Shown here: piece by piece, positions 1-10,289 of the stretch
How the letters are laid out: each line of letters opens with the position of its first letter
How positions within the stretch are numbered: position 1 is the stretch's first letter
Assembly: GCA_013822735.1 (NCBI GenBank)
Contig: PNKZ01000005.1
Coordinates: 62,001-126,000, forward strand
Length of the DNA stretch: 64,000 nucleotides
Reading direction: 5' to 3'
DNA from: Pirellula sp.
GTDB taxonomy: Bacteria; Planctomycetota; Planctomycetia; Pirellulales; PNKZ01
Notes under the pieces: generated by a model
What the model was told of the DNA's origin: nothing
Databases searched by the model: none
Seen by the model: only the letters and a program-made list of their open reading frames with translations
Made by a program: the position numbers and the translations under genes

Positions 1-2049
<2,049 letters not shown>

Positions 2050-2068
2050 TTACTTTCGGTGATGATTG

Positions 2069-2146
2069 ATGTTCGGGGTTTAGGGTTCTCGGTTCAGGGT
2101 TATTCTTCTGCAACCCCGAACTCTGAACCTGTAACCCTAAACCAAA
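2069..2146. repeat. Inverted 'gggttctcggttcagggtt' repeat between DUF721 gene and gyrB
   Basis: The gap between the DUF721 gene and gyrB is filled by two roughly complementary arms (about 2072-2104 and 2110-2144) built from variants of GGTTCGGGGTTTAGGGTT. A related single arm recurs at about 31264-31308, upstream of the acetamidase gene, so this is a dispersed intergenic repeat. Function unknown. Confidence 0.6.
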
Positions 2147-2151
2147 GCCGT

Positions 2152-2451
2152 TCAACGAACGGCGCCGATCCGGCAGCGGACGTCGTGGATTTTTTCTTCC
2201 GGAAGAAGATCCGCGAGCCGTGCCACGATTTGTTCTTTCTGAAACTGCAATTCTTGGGCGACCATGGAATTAGCCGCCGTGACTTCTAAAACTCCTCGCT
2301 TAATCGCTCCGACGCGCGTTTGCTTGCCGAGCGATTCTCCCGCCGCTTCTCGCCACGCTTCTTCACAGGTGTCGCTGCTGCGAACACGGGCATAACCGCG
2401 ACGAGCATGCAACTCGGTGAGAATGTCGGCAAGTTTGCGCGGGTCGAACAT
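2152..2451 (-). CDS. DUF721 / DciA-like protein
   Basis: A 99-residue protein of the DUF721 family, which includes DciA, the ancestral loader of the replicative helicase DnaB in most bacteria. The start is ATG 2451 (MFDPRKLADIL), 8 bases after the dnaN stop. The N-terminal helix (DILTELHARRG), the central WREAAG(E)SLGKQTRVGAIKRGVLEV segment (a KH-like fold in the family) and a hydrophobic C-terminus (IVARLADLLP) are visible. It lies between dnaN and gyrB, the usual place of DUF721 genes, although recF, often found there as well, is absent. A longer frame reaching back into dnaN is a shadow. The role in helicase loading is taken from the family; nothing here tests it. Confidence 0.8.
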   Translation of the reverse strand: MFDPRKLADILTELHARRGYARVRSSDTCEEAWREAAGESLGKQTRVGAIKRGVLEVTAANSMVAQELQFQKEQIVARLADLLPEEKIHDVRCRIGAVR

Positions 2452-2459
2452 GCTTCCCC

Positions 2460-3575
2460 TTACCGATCGCGGGCCAGCGGCATGATCACGTAGCTGTAGC
2501 CGTCGTCGGTGAGACAAACGGCGGCGCTCTCGCCGTCTTTCAATTCCAAGGTGAAGGTCTTCTCCGCATCGAGCACGCGGAAGAAGTCGCTCACGTAGCG
2601 CGGGTCTAAAGCAATGGTGATCGGCGGCCCATCGTAGGCGATGGGCAACTCGATGCGCGATTGACCGGTTTCGGCGCCGCGACCGGACAGCACGGCCTTG
2701 CCGTCGGCGAAGGTAAAGTCGACGCCGCGGCTTTCTTCGCTCGTGACGATCGCGGCTTGGCGGACCGCCGAATAGGCCTGACCGACCACGAGCGAAATCT
2801 TTTGCGTTCCTTCGCGGCGCGGGAAGACATCGCGCCACTTGGGGAAGCGTCCTTCCACGAGGCGGGAGTAGATCACGGCCCGAGGGGTGCGGACGAGAAT
2901 GTCGTTGGCACGCGCGGCGATCTGCACTTCGGCGTCGCCGTCGGTGATCGAGCGTTCGATGAGCTGCATGGCCCGCGTGGGGACGATGGTCATGGTCTCC
3001 GCTTGCTTATAGCCGTTCACGGCGTTGGCGGGGCCCTTCATCACGGCCAGGCGGCGCCCGTCGGTGCCGACCGCGGTGAGTTCGCCGTCGCGGAACTCCA
3101 GCAGCACGCCTCCGAGCGCGTAACGGCTACTTTCGTTGTCGGTCGCGAAGACGGTGCGGCGAATCAGCTCGCGGAGCAAGCGGGCCGGCACTTCGAGGTA
3201 GCCCCCCTCGCTGAATTGGGCGACCGTGGGGAACTCGTCGGGGTTTTCGGCGGGCAGGCGAAACTCGCTCCGCTCGCCGCGGACGATCGTGCCGCGACCG
3301 TCGGTTTCGATCTTGATGACCGGGTCGGCCGTTTCCCGCAAGATCGAACCGAAGCGCGCGACTTGCAGCAGTGCGCTGCCGGTGGCGTCGGCCGTGACGC
3401 CGGGAACGGTGAGCCGCATGCCCACTTCCAGATCGGTCGCCGTGAGCACGGCGCCGTCGTTGGTCACGTCGAGCTTCACGTTTTGCAGAATCGGCTTCGG
3501 GCTCCGGCTCGGCGCCACGGCGGCGGCTAGTTGAAACGCGGCCAGGAGTTTGTCGCGCTCGCAAGAAACTTTCAT
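2460..3575 (-). CDS. dnaN: DNA polymerase III beta sliding clamp
   Basis: Processivity clamp of the replicative polymerase; two copies form a ring around DNA. The 371-residue length and ATG start (MKVSCERDKLLAAFQLA) fit the family. Three repeated clamp domains of about 120 residues each can be traced, with family signatures such as the N-terminal ATDLEVGMRL, the central YALGGVLLEFRDGELTAVGTDGRRLAV, and the C-terminal end, where RYVSDFFRVLD is followed by YSYVIMPLARDR (normally YVVMPMRL). The gene follows dnaA by 408 bases and is followed after 8 bases by the DUF721 gene, so dnaN, the DUF721 gene and gyrB are probably cotranscribed. Confidence 0.96.
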   Translation of the reverse strand: MKVSCERDKLLAAFQLAAAVAPSRSPKPILQNVKLDVTNDGAVLTATDLEVGMRLTVPGVTADATGSALLQVARFGSILRETADPVIKIETDGRGTIVRGERSEFRLPAENPDEFPTVAQFSEGGYLEVPARLLRELIRRTVFATDNESSRYALGGVLLEFRDGELTAVGTDGRRLAVMKGPANAVNGYKQAETMTIVPTRAMQLIERSITDGDAEVQIAARANDILVRTPRAVIYSRLVEGRFPKWRDVFPRREGTQKISLVVGQAYSAVRQAAIVTSEESRGVDFTFADGKAVLSGRGAETGQSRIELPIAYDGPPITIALDPRYVSDFFRVLDAEKTFTLELKDGESAAVCLTDDGYSYVIMPLARDR

Positions 3576-3983
3576 GGATCCAATCCGTTCTCAGCGAGAA
3601 GTCCGAGCGAGAATCTCAAGATCGCAGGTCCGTCCTGCAAACATGTTTCGCTTAGGAGCTTCTTCTCTTCTGTTATGTATTTAAATAAGTAGTAGCAGTA
3701 GGAATACGGCGGCGCGAATCGTTCATGACCGGCTTCGTCGGCTCGCAACAACTGGTCCACGCGCGGGTTGCGCGTCGCGCACTCGCGTGGACAAATCGTC
3801 GCGCCGGCGTCAGTCGCGCGGTCGATGCGTTGTTGATGGTTGACGCATGTCGTCGGTGCGCCGCTCGCGGTGTTCGTGGTTGTTCATAAGTTGCTTCATC
3901 GTCGACAAGCGACCAACAGTTCATCCCCAAAAATCGCGCGGTGATCGGACGTCGCTTGGTTGAGATCGCTGTGTCGAATTTCG
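3576..3983. other. Possible oriC region between dnaA and dnaN
   Basis: This gene-free 408-base gap separates dnaN from the 3' end of dnaA. It holds the only AT-rich run of the neighbourhood (3671-3692, tgttatgtatttaaataagtag) and several near matches to the DnaA box TTATCCACA. On the minus strand TTATGAACA (3881-3889, 7/9) and the complement of cgtggacaa (3786-3794, 7/9) fit, and on the plus strand so does tcatcccca (3921-3929, 7/9). A perfect 9-bp inverted repeat (GTCCACGCG 3755-3763, CGCGTGGAC 3784-3792) places two box-like cores face to face. None is a perfect box, so the origin assignment rests mainly on position. The dnaN promoter should also lie here. Confidence 0.4.
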
Positions 3984-5198
3984 TTATCCGCGCGCGAGTC
4001 GTTCGCGCAAGGTCGCAATCGTGGCGCGGTGCGTCGGGTCTAATTCATCCGCCGCTTCGAGCTTGCGGCAGCTATGCAAAATGGTCGTATGATCGCGGCC
4101 GCCGAAGTACTCGCCGATTTCTTGGAGGCTCTTCTTCGTCAGCCGGCGGGCGAGAAACACGGCGGTGTCGCGCGCCGTCACGACGCTGCGCCGCCGCGAA
4201 CCGCTCTTCAAATCTGCGGCGCGCAAGCCGAAGTGCCGGGCCGTTTGTTCGACGATCTGTTTCAACGTCGGCCCTTCGCCGCCGCCGTGATTCGCCAGGA
4301 AGCGCCGTACGATCGCCAAATCGATCGTCGGGACTTCGCCGGGTCGGAGCGGGAACAAAGTTTTCGCGGCCTCGCGGCGCGCGTGGTCGAGCGCCTCGGC
4401 TTCGAGCGAAGCCAGCGTGCCGCGCAGCTCGCGCACGGTCGTCTCACGATCGGCGGCGAGCAGGTCGAGCGCTTTCGGATCGATCGTGAGGCCGCGTGCC
4501 GTCGCTAGTTCGGCAAGTAGCGCACGCCGCGTCGCTTGCGAAGGCGAAGCCAGCGGAAATACGAAGCCCGCGGTCAAGCGGCCGATGAGTCCGGGGAGGA
4601 ACAGGTCGTAAGTTTGCGGCGGCGCGTCGAGCGTGAGCACCACGTAGGCGCCCCGTTGCTCCAGCGCGTCGAGCGTGTGCAGCAGTTCCCATTGCGCCGG
4701 CGATTTTGCCGCCAGCTTGCCGGCATCTTCGAGCACGAATAAATCGGCGGAGCGCACGCGGCTCTGAAACCCGTCGATGCGGTCGTGCTCGACCGCATCG
4801 GCATATTGTTCGGCAAACTCGCTGCCGCTCAGCGCCACGGCCGCGTACTCCGGCAGCCGGGCCGACCATTGTGCGAGCAACGTTTCGACAAGGTGCGTCT
4901 TCCCGGTGCCGGAAGGGCCGTGCAAGACGAGCAACCCGCCGCAAGCGCCCGCATCGATGTTCGCGCCGGCCGCGTCGCTTGCGTGCTCGATGGAGGAGAC
5001 CGCATCGTCGAGAAACTTCTCCACCGCGGCGAGCGGCAATCGGTTTTCTTCTCCCGCCACAAACCCGCGCAACGTCGCCGGGCGGCGACCTTCGCCGGTC
5101 GGCTTCGTACCGCCGTTTCCGCTTGCGCCGAAGCCTGCGGCGTGAGCGCCGTCAGTCGCGGCAAGGTGCGAAGAATCAGGTTGCGAGAGTTCGAACAC
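3984..5198 (-). CDS. dnaA: Chromosomal replication initiator DnaA, short form without domain I
   Basis: Initiator ATPase that binds oriC and melts it. The AAA+ core has a Walker A motif GPSGTGKTH, a Walker B-like FVLEDAG, and GLIGRLTAGFVFPL, which corresponds to the arginine-finger segment. The C-terminal DNA-binding domain has the hallmark GGRDHTTILHSCRK (about 45 residues before the end) preceded by RSVVTARDTAVFLARRLT. I start it at GTG 5198 (404 aa; VFELSQPDSS) because the codons upstream to a TTG at 5303 read like non-coding sequence; neither start has a good ribosome site. The roughly 60-residue stretch before the AAA+ core is Gly/Ala-rich and shows no domain I, the part that normally contacts DnaB and DiaA. 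Genes downstream on the strand are dnaN, the DUF721 gene and gyrB. Confidence 0.85.
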   Translation of the reverse strand: MFELSQPDSSHLAATDGAHAAGFGASGNGGTKPTGEGRRPATLRGFVAGEENRLPLAAVEKFLDDAVSSIEHASDAAGANIDAGACGGLLVLHGPSGTGKTHLVETLLAQWSARLPEYAAVALSGSEFAEQYADAVEHDRIDGFQSRVRSADLFVLEDAGKLAAKSPAQWELLHTLDALEQRGAYVVLTLDAPPQTYDLFLPGLIGRLTAGFVFPLASPSQATRRALLAELATARGLTIDPKALDLLAADRETTVRELRGTLASLEAEALDHARREAAKTLFPLRPGEVPTIDLAIVRRFLANHGGGEGPTLKQIVEQTARHFGLRAADLKSGSRRRSVVTARDTAVFLARRLTKKSLQEIGEYFGGRDHTTILHSCRKLEAADELDPTHRATIATLRERLARG

Positions 5199-5330
5199 GT
5201 CGATCCGTCTGGCTGAGGGCGCGAGGGCGGGCGCGATGAAAATGGGGGGCCGATCCGGGGCCGCTTGGCGAAACCAAGAGTATACCGAATTTCGGGGCGG
5301 CAATCGACCGGAACAGTTCGATTTTGCCCC

Positions 5331-6527
5331 CTATTTTCCGGCCTTCACACCCTGCCGTAAGGTCTGAAAAACACGCAAGATGCGCTCCGCCGCGAGGCAC
5401 ACCTCGGCGGCGCTCGTGGTGGCGCCGACGCTGAATCGGAGCGAGCTCGCCAAAGCATCGTCGGAACACCCCATCGCACGCAGCGTCGGCGACGGTTCGC
5501 TAGAGCCGCTGGCACAGGCCGAGCCGGTCGAACAGGCCACGCGCACTTGGTCGAGGGCCAAGAACATTGCTTGCCGATCGACGCCGACCAGCGCGATGTT
5601 GAGCGTTTGCGGCAACCGCGGCCCGCCGGAGCCGTGGGCAACAAACTCCGGCTGCGCCGTGCGGAGCCGGAGCTCGAGTTCGTCGCGCAGGTTCGCCAGC
5701 CGCGCCGTTCGCTCGTGGCGCTCGCGGTGCCACGCCTCAAGCGCCGCGCACATGCCGACCACCAACGCCGGCGACTCGGTCCCCGGCCGCAGGGCTTCTT
5801 GTTGAAAGCCGCCGAACAACAGCGGGGGCGGCGCGACGTCGCTGCGGAGCACGAGCGCGCCGATGCCGAGCGGACCATGGAACTTATGCGCGGCCAGCGT
5901 CATCGCGTCGACGCCGAGCTCACGAAAGTTGACGTCGATCTTGCCGATCGCTTGTACCGCGTCGGTGTGCATCAACGTGCCGCGCTCGCGGCATAGAGCC
6001 GCCAACTCCGCCACCGGCTGCAGAATGCCGGTTTCGCTATTGCCGAGCACCACGGAGACGAGCCGCGCGGGACGCTCAAGCATCGCGGCCAGCCGCGCCG
6101 GATCGATGCGACCATTCGGCTCGACCGGAATACGTTCGACCGTCTCCCCTTGCCGAGCGCAATAATCGGCGGGACCTTGCACGGAGGGGTGTTCGACGGC
6201 CGACATCAACAGTCGCGACGCCGTACGATCGCGCTTGTCGGAATTGTTACGGTCGTCGGCGAGGCCCAACGTGCGCACGGCCCAATTGTTCGCCTCGGTG
6301 CCGCCGCTAGTAAAGATCACGCGATCGGCCTGGATCGACGATTGTTCGAGCCCGAGCAGCACGCCGATTCTTTCGCGGGCGTCCTCCACCACGCGCCGTG
6401 CCGCACGGCCGAAGCCGTGTTGGCTGGCCGGGTTGCCGCAGACGTCGCGCGCCGTGCGATCCATGGCCGCGGCCACTTCGGGCAGCAGCGGCGTCGTGGC
6501 GGCGTGGTCGAGGTAGATCGGTTGCAT
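5331..6527 (-). CDS. Cysteine desulfurase, NifS/IscS family
   Basis: PLP enzyme that takes sulfur from L-cysteine for Fe-S clusters or tRNA thiolation. Starting at ATG 6527 (MQPIYLDHAATTP, the conserved start of the family) it has 398 residues, a normal length. The PLP lysine lies in TLAAHKFHGPLG, and the catalytic cysteine loop is STGSACASGSSEP, followed by TLRAMG. FTSGGTEANNWAV and DAVQAIGKIDV are further family motifs. The frame is open for another 69 codons upstream, but that part has no family character. No iscU, iscR or mnmA lies beside it, so the pathway is open. It ends 132 bases upstream of the dnaA start used here. Confidence 0.92.
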   Translation of the reverse strand: MQPIYLDHAATTPLLPEVAAAMDRTARDVCGNPASQHGFGRAARRVVEDARERIGVLLGLEQSSIQADRVIFTSGGTEANNWAVRTLGLADDRNNSDKRDRTASRLLMSAVEHPSVQGPADYCARQGETVERIPVEPNGRIDPARLAAMLERPARLVSVVLGNSETGILQPVAELAALCRERGTLMHTDAVQAIGKIDVNFRELGVDAMTLAAHKFHGPLGIGALVLRSDVAPPPLLFGGFQQEALRPGTESPALVVGMCAALEAWHRERHERTARLANLRDELELRLRTAQPEFVAHGSGGPRLPQTLNIALVGVDRQAMFLALDQVRVACSTGSACASGSSEPSPTLRAMGCSDDALASSLRFSVGATTSAAEVCLAAERILRVFQTLRQGVKAGK

Positions 6528-6754
6528 GCCGGCAATCGCAGCAGGGAGAAGTGTCGCGAATCGATCAATTATAGAGGAAAGGCGACGATTGCGCACGCCG
6601 TTCACGCCTGTCGCCGGCCAGCCCGGCGACTGACATTCCGCTGCCTGTGACCCGCTGGTATTCTCCGCCCCCGGCTTATGCCCTCCGCCGCGGGCCTTTC
6701 GCCGCTGGTTTCGTCGAACATCGTCGTCTGCCACAGATACAGAGTAGTGCCGTT

Positions 6755-7510
6755 ATGGAAGAAGCTCGGTATGTTCGTTTGCGGACGTCGGTGGTCGTGG
6801 TGAGCATGCTGGTCCTCCCTACCGCCGCCGTGTTTGGCGTGAAAATGCCCGCCGAGTCTCTCGCGTCCAAACGTTCGGAGCCCGCAAAGGGGGGCACGAG
6901 CCCGACGCCCCCCGCCGAGCAATTGGCGCGCAACGGCCAACCGGCCCGAACCTCGGGTCTGCTGCCCAAGTCTGGGGAAGAGTCCGCGTCGACCTCGCCC
7001 GCGCGCGAAGTGATGCAAGCCGGCGGTCACTTGGATTCGCCGGCGCCCCACGGCGGACCGGCGATCGCCACGGCCTCGGCGAACATCGATGTTCTCGGGT
7101 CCTCGACACCAGAATCGCTCGGCCCTTCATCACAATCGGCGTTGTCGTTCGGCTTGGACTCGGCCGCGCGCTCGTTGCCCACCGCCCCTCCCTCGCCGGG
7201 CGAAAGTTCCACACTGGCCAACGCCGAGATTTTGCATCCGGCCGCCTCTCCGCAGTCTGCCCCGACTTCAGGAGCAGGCCTCGAACAGTTCACGCAAATC
7301 CAGCAACGGCTGCGGGCGCTCGGCGCAACGCATTACGCGCTCGAAACTTGGGGTACCGACGGGCAACTCTATCGCTTCCAGTGCCGCATGGCTGCAGGGC
7401 ACACGGCCGACTATACGAGACAATTTGAAGCGACCGATACCGACGCCTTGCGGTCGATGCTGACGGTGCTCGAAGAAGTCGAGGCGTGGAAGGCTGGGCG
7501 GTTGCCGTAA
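6755..7510 (+). CDS. Secreted or membrane-anchored hypothetical protein with a small C-terminal domain
   Basis: A 251-residue protein starting at ATG 6755 (MEEARYVRLRT), divergent from the cysteine desulfurase. Residues 10-29 form one hydrophobic segment (VVVVSMLVLPTAAVFGV), a signal peptide or anchor. Residues 30-170 are low-complexity, rich in Ser, Pro, Ala and Gly. The last 75 residues (FTQIQQRLRALGATHY to VEAWKAGRLP) look like a compact mixed alpha/beta domain containing ETWGTDGQLYRFQCRM. I recall similar C-termini in other planctomycete hypothetical proteins, but can assign no function. Most of the chain is probably a flexible spacer holding this domain away from the membrane. Confidence 0.65.
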   Translation: MEEARYVRLRTSVVVVSMLVLPTAAVFGVKMPAESLASKRSEPAKGGTSPTPPAEQLARNGQPARTSGLLPKSGEESASTSPAREVMQAGGHLDSPAPHGGPAIATASANIDVLGSSTPESLGPSSQSALSFGLDSAARSLPTAPPSPGESSTLANAEILHPAASPQSAPTSGAGLEQFTQIQQRLRALGATHYALETWGTDGQLYRFQCRMAAGHTADYTRQFEATDTDALRSMLTVLEEVEAWKAGRLP

Positions 7511-7535
7511 CATAAAGCTATTAAATGCTTTATGT
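7510..7535. terminator. AT-rich hairpin at the stop codon of the preceding gene (possible terminator)
   Basis: ACATAAAGC (7510-7518) and GCTTTATGT (7527-7535) form a perfect 9-bp stem with an 8-base loop, beginning at the last base of the TAA stop codon. There is no clear T-run after it, so termination is uncertain. The rest of the gap to 7884 shows nothing I can interpret. Confidence 0.4.
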
Positions 7536-7884
7536 GCCGTGTGCTGCGTCGCAGGCCGCCCGTCGCAGCGTCGTGAGCGGTGCGGTTTCTCCCGGGTTCG
7601 CGACCACACGCCCTCATCCTGGGGCGGAAAAACGCCGATTCTCCGTCGGGTTGCTCTTGTCAGATTCCACGGCAATCCGCAAATTGCTGGCGAAGTCGGC
7701 TATTGTCCTCGCGCGAGGCTGCCGATGATTGGTGAAAATCCCCGCAGGGCCGAGGCTGCGAAGTCTCGAGGTTCTCGTGAGGCATGGCACGCTGCAGGGC
7801 GGATGGCGACCTAGTTCGTGCGGTATTGCGCTCCCTGGCGCGACGTCGCGCGGCAGGCTGACGCCGTGGCGTCCCGCGTTGCCC

Positions 7885-8901
7885 ATGCTGTTGAGAACCC
7901 CCTACCGGAGCGAGCATACCGGCCGAGAACAACCTGTCCACCGCGGACCCTTTGTGCGCGACGCGCGCATGGCGCGCGTGGAAGCGGTGTTGTTTTTGGC
8001 CGACGAGCCGCTGAATACCCGAAAAATTAGTCAGTTGGCTAACTTGGCGGATGGTACGGAAGCGCGTACATTAATCCGCCGATTGAATGATTTTTACGAT
8101 CGCCAAGGAACCGCATTCCGCGCGGAAGAAGCGGCCGGCGGCTTTCAGTTGCTCACGCGACGAAAGTTCTCCGGCTGGCTACGCAGGCTCGTGCGTACGC
8201 ACGTCGAGTCGCGACTTTCGACGTCGGCGCTGGAAACTTTGGCGGTTGCAGCCTATCGTCAGCCGGTCACGCGCGCCGAGATCGAAGGGATCCGGGGCGT
8301 GCAGTGCGACGAAATGTTACGACAGTTATTGGAACGCGATTTGGTTAAGATCGTCGGTCGCAGCGAAGAGCTGGGCCGGCCGTTCTTGTACGGGACGACG
8401 AAGCGCTTCTTGCGGTTCTTCGGCCTGCGGCACCTCGACGAGTTGCCGCGCGCCGCAGAATTGCGAGCCCGCCGCGACGGCGAACCCGACCGATCCGAAA
8501 CCCAACACGATACGAACCATTTGGATTTGAATCACGATTCGCAAGAGGAGTCTGAAGTGAGTATTGCACTGGAAACGGAATTGCAGCGGGAAGAAGACCT
8601 CAAGCGTCGTCGCTTGGGCCGTCTCGACGAAGTTCGCGCCGAAGATGAAGACGACGACTTCGAAGAAGAAGACGATGACGACGACGATGATGATGATGAC
8701 GACGAGGAAGAAGACGACGAAGACGACTTCGAAGACGATGATTTTGACGACGACTGGGAAGAAGTCGACGACGAAGAAGATGAAGACGAAGACGAGGACG
8801 ATGAAGACTGGGACGACGACGAGGAAGAAGAAGACGACGATGACGACGACGACGATTGGGATGAAGACGAAGAGGAAGAAGAGGAAGAAGAAGCCGAATA
8901 G
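7885..8901 (+). CDS. scpB: Segregation and condensation protein B with long acidic tail
   Basis: ScpB pairs as a dimer with ScpA on the SMC condensin and contains two winged-helix domains. The core starts at MARVEAVLFLADEPL (ATG 7969), with ANLADGTEARTLIRRLN and LAVAAYRQPVTRAEIEGIRGV, which matches the ScpB signature AIIAYRQPITRxEIExIRGV. I give ATG 7885 as start (338 aa), but 7969 (310 aa) is equally possible; no ribosome site decides. After the core (about residue 220) comes a linker and then a tail of roughly 90 residues made almost only of Asp and Glu. No scpA or smc is nearby. A clear intrinsic terminator follows. Confidence 0.85.
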   Translation: MLLRTPYRSEHTGREQPVHRGPFVRDARMARVEAVLFLADEPLNTRKISQLANLADGTEARTLIRRLNDFYDRQGTAFRAEEAAGGFQLLTRRKFSGWLRRLVRTHVESRLSTSALETLAVAAYRQPVTRAEIEGIRGVQCDEMLRQLLERDLVKIVGRSEELGRPFLYGTTKRFLRFFGLRHLDELPRAAELRARRDGEPDRSETQHDTNHLDLNHDSQEESEVSIALETELQREEDLKRRRLGRLDEVRAEDEDDDFEEEDDDDDDDDDDDEEEDDEDDFEDDDFDDDWEEVDDEEDEDEDEDDEDWDDDEEEEDDDDDDDDWDEDEEEEEEEEAE

Positions 8902-8946
8902 TTCTTCGCTCTAAAAATCGCAATCGTCGCGAATAAATATGCAATT

Positions 8947-8984
8947 GGGCCGCCAAGTGCCACAGCACTCGGCGGCCCTTTTTT
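8947..8984 (+). terminator. Intrinsic terminator after scpB
   Basis: GGGCCGCCAAGTGC (8947-8960) pairs with GCACTCGGCGGCCC (8965-8978) with one mismatch around the loop CACA, and is followed directly by TTTTTT (8979-8984). It ends the scpB transcript. Confidence 0.85.
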
Positions 8985-9003
8985 ATTAATGTTGTTCGCC
9001 TTA

Positions 9004-9060
9004 TTAGCCCCCGGTCGGCGACCGGGGGCGCCCTGCCGTCGCCGACGGCAGGCTAAATAG
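9004..9060. repeat. Double-hairpin GC repeat (family A) at a convergent junction
   Basis: TTAGC...GCTAA encloses two palindromes: one of the form GCCCCCGGTCG/CGACCGGGGGC (9007-9029) and one CCTGCCGTCG/CGACGGCAGG (9032-9052). It lies between the 3' ends of scpB and the enoyl-CoA hydratase gene. Related copies occur at 16114-16144, 21963-22023 and 58579-58638. Confidence 0.85.
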
Positions 9061-9104
9061 CGCTCGACGAATCTTCGCGGGTGCGCGCTGCCGTGCAATC
9101 CGCT

Positions 9105-9884
9105 TTACGGCCACTTCGGTTCGCGCTTTTCTAAGAACGCCGCCAGCCCTTCCCGGGCTTCTTCCGTCGTGCGGGCGGTCGCACTGGCCGCGGCTCCGGC
9201 GCCGAGCTGCACGAGCATCTGCTCGCCGATCGTTTCGTTCAACATCCGCTTGGTCTGCAGCAACGCGGGAGGCGCACACTTCGCACATTGCACGGCCAGC
9301 TCCGTTGCACGCGGCCAGAGTAGGTCCGGATTTACAAGCTCGTGAAAGAGCCCGACGCGGTACGCTTCGGCGGTGTCGATGGTTTGCGCGGAGAGCAGCA
9401 ACCGCGCCGCGTGGCCGCCGCCGACGCGGAACGTCAGGAGCGGCGCGACCAGCCCCGCCACGATGCCGCGCAAAGGCTCCGGCAAGCCGAATGTCGCCCC
9501 TTCGGCGGCGACGACGATGTCCGACGCCAACAAGAGCCCTGCACCGCCGGCGATCGCAGGCCCGTTCACTGCGGCGATGATCGGCTTGGGAAACCGAAGC
9601 ATGAATTCAACGAGGTCGCGATACGCCGCGGCGTCCCCTTGCCAGAGTTCATTCGCGTTCGGGAGCTTGCTCGTTTCGAGCATTTCGCCGAGATCCATCC
9701 CCGCGCAGAACACATTGCCCGCTCCGGTGAGCACGACGGCCCTGACCCGTTTTTCCAAGTGCAAATCTTCAAACGTCTGCTGCAATTCGGCCAACAACGC
9801 GCGATTGAGCGCGTTGCGCTTCTCCGGCCGATTGAGGATGACGGTCGCCGTGTGTTCGTGAATATGAAGGCGAAGAAGAGGCAT
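9105..9884 (-). CDS. Enoyl-CoA hydratase/isomerase family protein
   Basis: Crotonase-fold enzyme, 259 residues, ATG 9884. The oxyanion-hole segments are visible: FCAGMDLGEM near residue 60 and AVNGPAIAGGAGLLLASDIVVA near 105-125. GLPEPLRGIVAG holds the position where hydratases carry a catalytic Glu. It is the last gene of a minus-strand run: carboxyltransferase, AtuA homologue, AtuA-like small protein, then this gene. In the acyclic-terpene and leucine pathways this order of reactions is carboxylation of a 3-methyl-enoyl-CoA followed by hydration (AtuE or LiuC type), so a 3-methylglutaconyl-CoA-type hydratase is a reasonable inference. The exact substrate cannot be read from the sequence. 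Confidence 0.88.
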   Translation of the reverse strand: MPLLRLHIHEHTATVILNRPEKRNALNRALLAELQQTFEDLHLEKRVRAVVLTGAGNVFCAGMDLGEMLETSKLPNANELWQGDAAAYRDLVEFMLRFPKPIIAAVNGPAIAGGAGLLLASDIVVAAEGATFGLPEPLRGIVAGLVAPLLTFRVGGGHAARLLLSAQTIDTAEAYRVGLFHELVNPDLLWPRATELAVQCAKCAPPALLQTKRMLNETIGEQMLVQLGAGAAASATARTTEEAREGLAAFLEKREPKWP

Positions 9885-9968
9885 AGGGGTGAGGGGTCAG
9901 GGGCGAGGGGTGAGAAAAGTTTCTTGGTTAGCCGCGACGCGCAGCGGAGCGCGTATCGGCTGACTTAC

Positions 9969-10289
9969 TTACCGACTTACCGGCAGTTCCAGTTCCATTA
10001 GCGCCGTGCCGAGCAGTTTTCCTTGCGTGTCCGTTCGCAGCGAACGGCTCGCGCCGCCGTCGAGCACGTCATACAGCAAGAAGTTCAAGCCGTCGACGTG
10101 CGGCATTTCGAATCGCTCGACGCGCACGGCGCCGAGCCCTTGAAAGTACGCCGCCACGCGCTCGGCCGTCAGCTCGCGCACCAGCAATTCATAGCCGGCC
10201 CGATTGAGCGCGACGACGCCGATATTAGCATGGTTCCCCTTGTCGCCGCTGCGGGCCACGGCCACGTCGCTGAGTCGAATCATGTTCAT
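9969..10289 (-). CDS. AtuA-like ferredoxin-fold protein
   Basis: A 106-residue protein that begins at ATG 10289, whose ATGA overlaps the stop of the AtuA gene by four bases, so the two are translationally coupled. MNMIRLSDVAVARSGDKGNHANIGVVA is typical of the AtuA-like C-terminal domain (AtuA-like ferredoxin-fold family), which in some AtuA proteins is fused to the C-terminus. Here it is a separate chain, and it presumably forms a complex with the larger AtuA homologue. The biochemical role of the AtuA family is not established. A longer frame to 10358 is excluded by the overlap architecture. Confidence 0.85.
   Translation of the reverse strand: MNMIRLSDVAVARSGDKGNHANIGVVALNRAGYELLVRELTAERVAAYFQGLGAVRVERFEMPHVDGLNFLLYDVLDGGASRSLRTDTQGKLLGTALMELELPVSR

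Noticed and set aside
8532-9098. Minus-strand frame rich in Ser repeats
   Set aside because: Complement of the Asp/Glu tail of scpB; not a real Ser-rich protein.
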